A DNA stretch of 8,773 nt from Actinomycetota bacterium (GTDB lineage Bacteria > Actinomycetota > Actinomycetes > Nanopelagicales > Nanopelagicaceae). How positions within the stretch are numbered: position 1 is the stretch's first letter; the number at the start of each line of letters is the position of its first letter. The stretch spans positions 1 to 8,773 of the forward strand of contig WLME01000036.1 of NCBI GenBank assembly GCA_009700365.1, given 5' to 3'. The translations under genes were made by a program, and so were the position numbers. The notes under the pieces are model-generated. The model ran no database searches. It saw only the letters and a program-made list of their open reading frames with translations, and was not told where the DNA came from. Below, piece after piece: positions 5,817 to 8,773 of this stretch.

Positions 5817-7705
5817 TGTGTCACCACCCAAATTCCGGCAATAAGAACGATCGCGCCAATAAGTATGAGAGCTGCATAGCTTCGAGCAAATCCAGTTTGA
5901 GTCTTGCGAAGTGCTGAACCAGCACCTAACGCCATGGTTCCGACTCCGCGAACTGCACCGTCGACAACTTTCTCATCACCTTGCACAAGAAGAGCTGTGA
6001 GAGTCTGTCCTGGCTTCATAAATACAGCTTCGTTAAATGAATCTTGCATAAGGTCTTTTCTGGCAATGCGAGTAAAGAATGAAACATTCTGCGGTGCAAC
6101 CTTTTCAACATCAGATAACTGATACTTCCTGATGGCGATTGCAACGCCAATAACCACAGCCAAGAGCGCAAGAGCTGAGACCACAACAGGCTGCAAGAGC
6201 ACTTTCTCGTCCTCGGCATGTTCGCCAACAACCGGCGCTAACCAGTTAACGAGTGCGTGACCTCGGGTGAATAAGAAACCTGTTGTTACTGAGCCAATAG
6301 CAAGGATTGCCATAGGCAGCCACATCAATAATGGAGATTCGTGAGGATGTTGGTCATCTTCCCAACGCTCTTTACTTGTGAAGGTCAAAACCATCACGCG
6401 AGTCATGTAAAACGCAGTTATTGCAGCACCGAGAAGTGCAGTTGATCCCAAGAGAATTCCTTTTACTCCCCCGGCGTTAAACGCGGTTTCAATAATCGCA
6501 TCCTTTGAGTAGAAGCCAGCAAAGGGTGGAACACCGATGATTGCGAGGTAGCCGAGACCAAATGTTGCAAAGGTAATTGGCATAAATTTACGCAAAGCGC
6601 CGTAACGTCGCATATCAACTTGATCATTCATGCCATGCATGACAGATCCAGCACCCAAGAACATTCCGGCCTTAAAGAATCCGTGAGTAAGTAGGTGCAT
6701 GATTGCAAATGCATAACCAGCTGGGCCAAGGCCAGCGCCGAGAACCATGTAGCCGATCTGTGACATCGTTGAAGCAGCAAGTGCCTTCTTGATGTCATCT
6801 TTTGCAGTACCGACCAGTGCACCAAACATCAAGGTTATTGCGCCCACGATGACAACCAGAAGTTGCGCAGTAGGAGCTGCATCAAAGATAAAGTTTGAGC
6901 GAACAATTAAATAGACACCGGCTGTAACCATTGTCGCGGCGTGAATGAGCGCAGATACCGGTGTAGGACCAGCCATCGCATCTCCCAGCCATGCCTGCAA
7001 TGGGAATTGCGCGGACTTTCCTGTAGCTGCAACGAGCAACATGATTCCGATTCCGGTAAGAGCCGCCTTTGAGGCAGTGTGTGATGCCTCTTGAACTCCG
7101 CTAAATGAAACTGTGCCCAAAGTTGCGAAAGCAATCATGATCGCAAAAGAAAGTCCCATATCGCCAACGCGGTTCATAACAAATGCCTTCTTGGATGCAG
7201 TTGCATAAGCAGGCTTTTGGTTCCAGAAACCAATCAATAGATAGGACGCTAGCCCCACGCCTTCCCAGCCGACATAAAGATTGAGGTAAGAATCTCCAAG
7301 GACAAGCAATAACATCGCTGCAATAAAGAGGTTGAGAAATGCAAAGAATCTGCGTCGATTCTCATCATGAGACATGTACGAAATTGAGTAGATATGAATC
7401 AAGGTACCTACGCCGGTAATCAACAAGACGAAGCAGATTGAGAGCTGGTCAAGAAGAAGCCCAGCATCTACGTTAAATGTTCCGACGTTGATCCATGAGA
7501 AAAGTTTCTGAGTAATTGCGCGCTCTTCTGTGGGGCGAGCGAGCATTTGTGAGAGTTGATAGAGACCCACACCAAATGAACTTGCCGAAAGTGCAGTGGC
7601 TAGAAGGTGTCCCCATTTATCCGAACGACGTCCGGCGAGAAGCAAGATTGCGGATCCAAATAGCGGCAGCGCAATCAAGTACACGAGTGATGTAGAAGTA
7701 ACCAT
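5813..7705 (-). CDS. nuoL: NADH-quinone oxidoreductase subunit L
   Basis: NuoL is the distal antiporter-like subunit of complex I; its long lateral helix HL runs along the membrane arm. The 630-residue protein has the expected core and C-terminal extension. Visible functional residues are Glu148 (VGWEGVGLASYLLIGFW), Lys230 (TGKSAQFPLQAWLGDAM), His255 in SALIHAATMV, Lys302/Asp303 (TAKDDIKKALA), His341 and Lys345 (LTHGFFKAG), and Lys401/Asp402 (GFYSKDAI). A hydrophilic linker at about 444-458 and a C-terminal part with a soluble stretch near 528-605, then a final helix at about 608-628, fit the lateral-helix region. The ATG lies 2 bases after the nuoK stop with only a weak ribosome site. The TGA overlaps the nuoM ATG (ATGA). 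The frame is intact. Confidence 0.98.
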   Translation of the reverse strand: MVTSTSLVYLIALPLFGSAILLLAGRRSDKWGHLLATALSASSFGVGLYQLSQMLARPTEERAITQKLFSWINVGTFNVDAGLLLDQLSICFVLLITGVGTLIHIYSISYMSHDENRRRFFAFLNLFIAAMLLLVLGDSYLNLYVGWEGVGLASYLLIGFWNQKPAYATASKKAFVMNRVGDMGLSFAIMIAFATLGTVSFSGVQEASHTASKAALTGIGIMLLVAATGKSAQFPLQAWLGDAMAGPTPVSALIHAATMVTAGVYLIVRSNFIFDAAPTAQLLVVIVGAITLMFGALVGTAKDDIKKALAASTMSQIGYMVLGAGLGPAGYAFAIMHLLTHGFFKAGMFLGAGSVMHGMNDQVDMRRYGALRKFMPITFATFGLGYLAIIGVPPFAGFYSKDAIIETAFNAGGVKGILLGSTALLGAAITAFYMTRVMVLTFTSKERWEDDQHPHESPLLMWLPMAILAIGSVTTGFLFTRGHALVNWLAPVVGEHAEDEKVLLQPVVVSALALLAVVIGVAIAIRKYQLSDVEKVAPQNVSFFTRIARKDLMQDSFNEAVFMKPGQTLTALLVQGDEKVVDGAVRGVGTMALGAGSALRKTQTGFARSYAALILIGAIVLIAGIWVVTQ

Positions 7706-7707
7706 GG

Positions 7708-8007
7708 TTATCGCTTCAACAAACTAGCGTCATCGATAGACGCTGAACGACGTGAACGGTAAATCGTCACGATAATTGCAAGACCAACCACAACCTCACA
7801 TGCGGCAACAACCATGGTGAAGAATGCGACTACCTGGCCATCAAGATTTCCATTAATTCGAGCAAAGGTAACGAGGGTCAGGTTGGCCGCGTTGAGCATG
7901 AGCTCGACACACATAAAGACAACAATCGCATTTCGGCGAACAACTACGCCCACTGCGCCGATTGTAAATAGCAGACCAGCAACATAAAGATAGTTAAACG
8001 GATTCAT
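7708..8007 (-). CDS. nuoK: NADH-quinone oxidoreductase subunit K
   Basis: NuoK is a small three-helix subunit between NuoN and the NuoA/J/H region that carries two membrane glutamates needed for proton transfer. This 99-residue protein has both: Glu35 in FMCVELMLNAANLTLV and Glu71 in AACEVVVGLAI, equivalent to E36 and E72 in E. coli. Length is normal (about 100). Helices lie at about 5-22, 28-48 and 57-83, followed by a short polar tail. The ATG overlaps the nuoJ stop by one base (TAATG), and a strong Shine-Dalgarno precedes it, so it may be translated both by coupling and by independent initiation. Confidence 0.97.
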   Translation of the reverse strand: MNPFNYLYVAGLLFTIGAVGVVVRRNAIVVFMCVELMLNAANLTLVTFARINGNLDGQVVAFFTMVVAACEVVVGLAIIVTIYRSRRSASIDDASLLKR

Positions 8008-8773
8008 TACTTCTCCTCCGTCACTGTGTTATCAACTTCGCTGAGTTCGAATTGCGCTGATTCCAACATATCTCCGCGCGCTTTAAGAGTTGCAGAAATT
8101 GAGTTTGGAGCAGCCGATCCATCGGGAAGTAATGCTGGAACATCAACTGCGTTGTGACGAGCAAAGACTCCTGGATTAGGGAGTCCGGCTGCACTGCCCA
8201 AAGATTCTCCGCGGAAACGTGCAATCGCTTGTTCGCGCTGAGTTGGACGAGCAACTGTGCGTTGGTGATGTGCGAGAACCATTGCACCGAGCGCAGCTGT
8301 AATCAGTAGCGCGGATACAACTTCAAAAGGCCAGACATATGTTGAGAAGAGAAGTTGGGCTAGAGATTCAACATTTCCAGCTCCATTTGCACTTTCAAGT
8401 CCAATTGCAGAATGGCCAAGTGTTGCGTGGCCAATGAGTGATACGAGAAGTCCACCAAATCCAAGTGCTGCTGTGATTGCAATCGGGCGTAATCCTGGAA
8501 TTGTCTCAGTGAGCGAATCAGAAGCATCGACACCAACGAGCATAAGGATAAAGAGGAAGAGCATCATTACTGCACCTGTGTAAACGACTATCTGAACGAT
8601 GCCAAGGAAGAGCGCATCTTGTGCAATATAGAAAATAGCCAGTGTGATCATGACCCAAGCAAGAAGTAGTGCTGAGTGCACCGCCTTCTTAACGAGAAGC
8701 ATGCCGAGCGCTGCGAGAACTGCAACTGGTGCAAGCACCCAGAACATCACCGCTTCAGGAGTTTGGATAGTTA
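8007..8773 (-). CDS. nuoJ: NADH-quinone oxidoreductase subunit J, N-terminus cut by window edge
   Basis: NuoJ is a five-helix membrane subunit of complex I near the quinone cavity; its third helix has a pi-bulge thought to link redox chemistry to pumping. The signature LGIVQIVVYTGAVMMLFLFI is present, with Tyr57 (counted from the GTG at 8750) matching E. coli Tyr59. Helices lie at about 4-20, 26-42, 48-73, 89-107 and 138-161, then a soluble tail of about 85 residues carrying PNPGVFARHNAVDVPALLPDG, a block also found in actinobacterial NuoJ; E. coli NuoJ (about 184 residues) lacks such a tail. The GTG at 8750 is not a credible start: it has no Shine-Dalgarno, the frame stays open to the edge (TIQTPEA before it), and relatives begin with a similar GEAV-FWVL sequence. 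The real start is outside. The stop overlaps nuoK by one base. Confidence 0.96.
   Translation of the reverse strand, partial: TIQTPEAVMFWVLAPVAVLAALGMLLVKKAVHSALLLAWVMITLAIFYIAQDALFLGIVQIVVYTGAVMMLFLFILMLVGVDASDSLTETIPGLRPIAITAALGFGGLLVSLIGHATLGHSAIGLESANGAGNVESLAQLLFSTYVWPFEVVSALLITAALGAMVLAHHQRTVARPTQREQAIARFRGESLGSAAGLPNPGVFARHNAVDVPALLPDGSAAPNSISATLKARGDMLESAQFELSEVDNTVTEEK
8013..8019 (-). promoter_or_regulatory. Strong ribosome binding site of nuoK inside nuoJ
   Basis: GGAGGAG on the minus strand lies 5 bases upstream of the nuoK ATG, within the last codons of nuoJ (TVTEEK). It is the only strong Shine-Dalgarno among the five internal gene junctions of this operon segment, so nuoK need not depend fully on coupling. 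Confidence 0.75.

Noticed and set aside
2781..8773. Possibility that NuoL, NuoM and NuoN are Mrp-type Na+/H+ antiporter subunits
   Set aside because: The gene order J-K-L-M-N, NuoJ and NuoK signatures and full-length NuoN identify complex I rather than an Mrp operon.

Overview
The window looks like core chromosome of an actinobacterium with moderate GC (roughly half by eye) and very compact genes. The NuoM motif ATPGTSVLLLGVLDKVGTFG, the acidic loop in NuoN, the long soluble NuoJ tail, and a long-chain polyprenyl diphosphate synthase directly after nuoN are all familiar from Actinobacteria such as Streptomyces. The lower GC and 1-4 base gene junctions would suit a streamlined aquatic lineage (acI/Nanopelagicales type), but that is inference. 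No mobile element, CRISPR array, phage gene or obviously new defence or biosynthetic system is visible.

Left part (1-921): the first 37 codons of a secreted or membrane-anchored protein run off the left edge on the minus strand. Upstream of it, also on minus, lies a tRNA-Tyr gene (anticodon GTA, CCA encoded). A short divergent promoter region separates the tRNA from yajQ on the plus strand. Next comes rarD (922-1824, plus), whose GTG start abuts the yajQ stop codon.

Right part (1792-8773): the distal end of a respiratory complex I (nuo) operon is read right to left on the minus strand in the order nuoJ, nuoK, nuoL, nuoM, nuoN, polyprenyl diphosphate synthase. nuoJ is cut by the right edge; earlier nuo genes are expected beyond it. 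Successive genes overlap by 1 or 4 bases, abut, or are 2 bases apart, so they are very probably one transcript with coupled translation. NuoL, M and N are the antiporter-like proton-pumping subunits, NuoK and NuoJ link them to the quinone site, and the synthase probably makes the menaquinone side chain, the electron acceptor of the complex.

The synthase and rarD converge and their coding regions overlap by 33 bases in exact antisense codon register. The only candidate terminator there is a 7-bp hairpin inside the synthase gene. There is no gene-free stretch longer than 300 bases.
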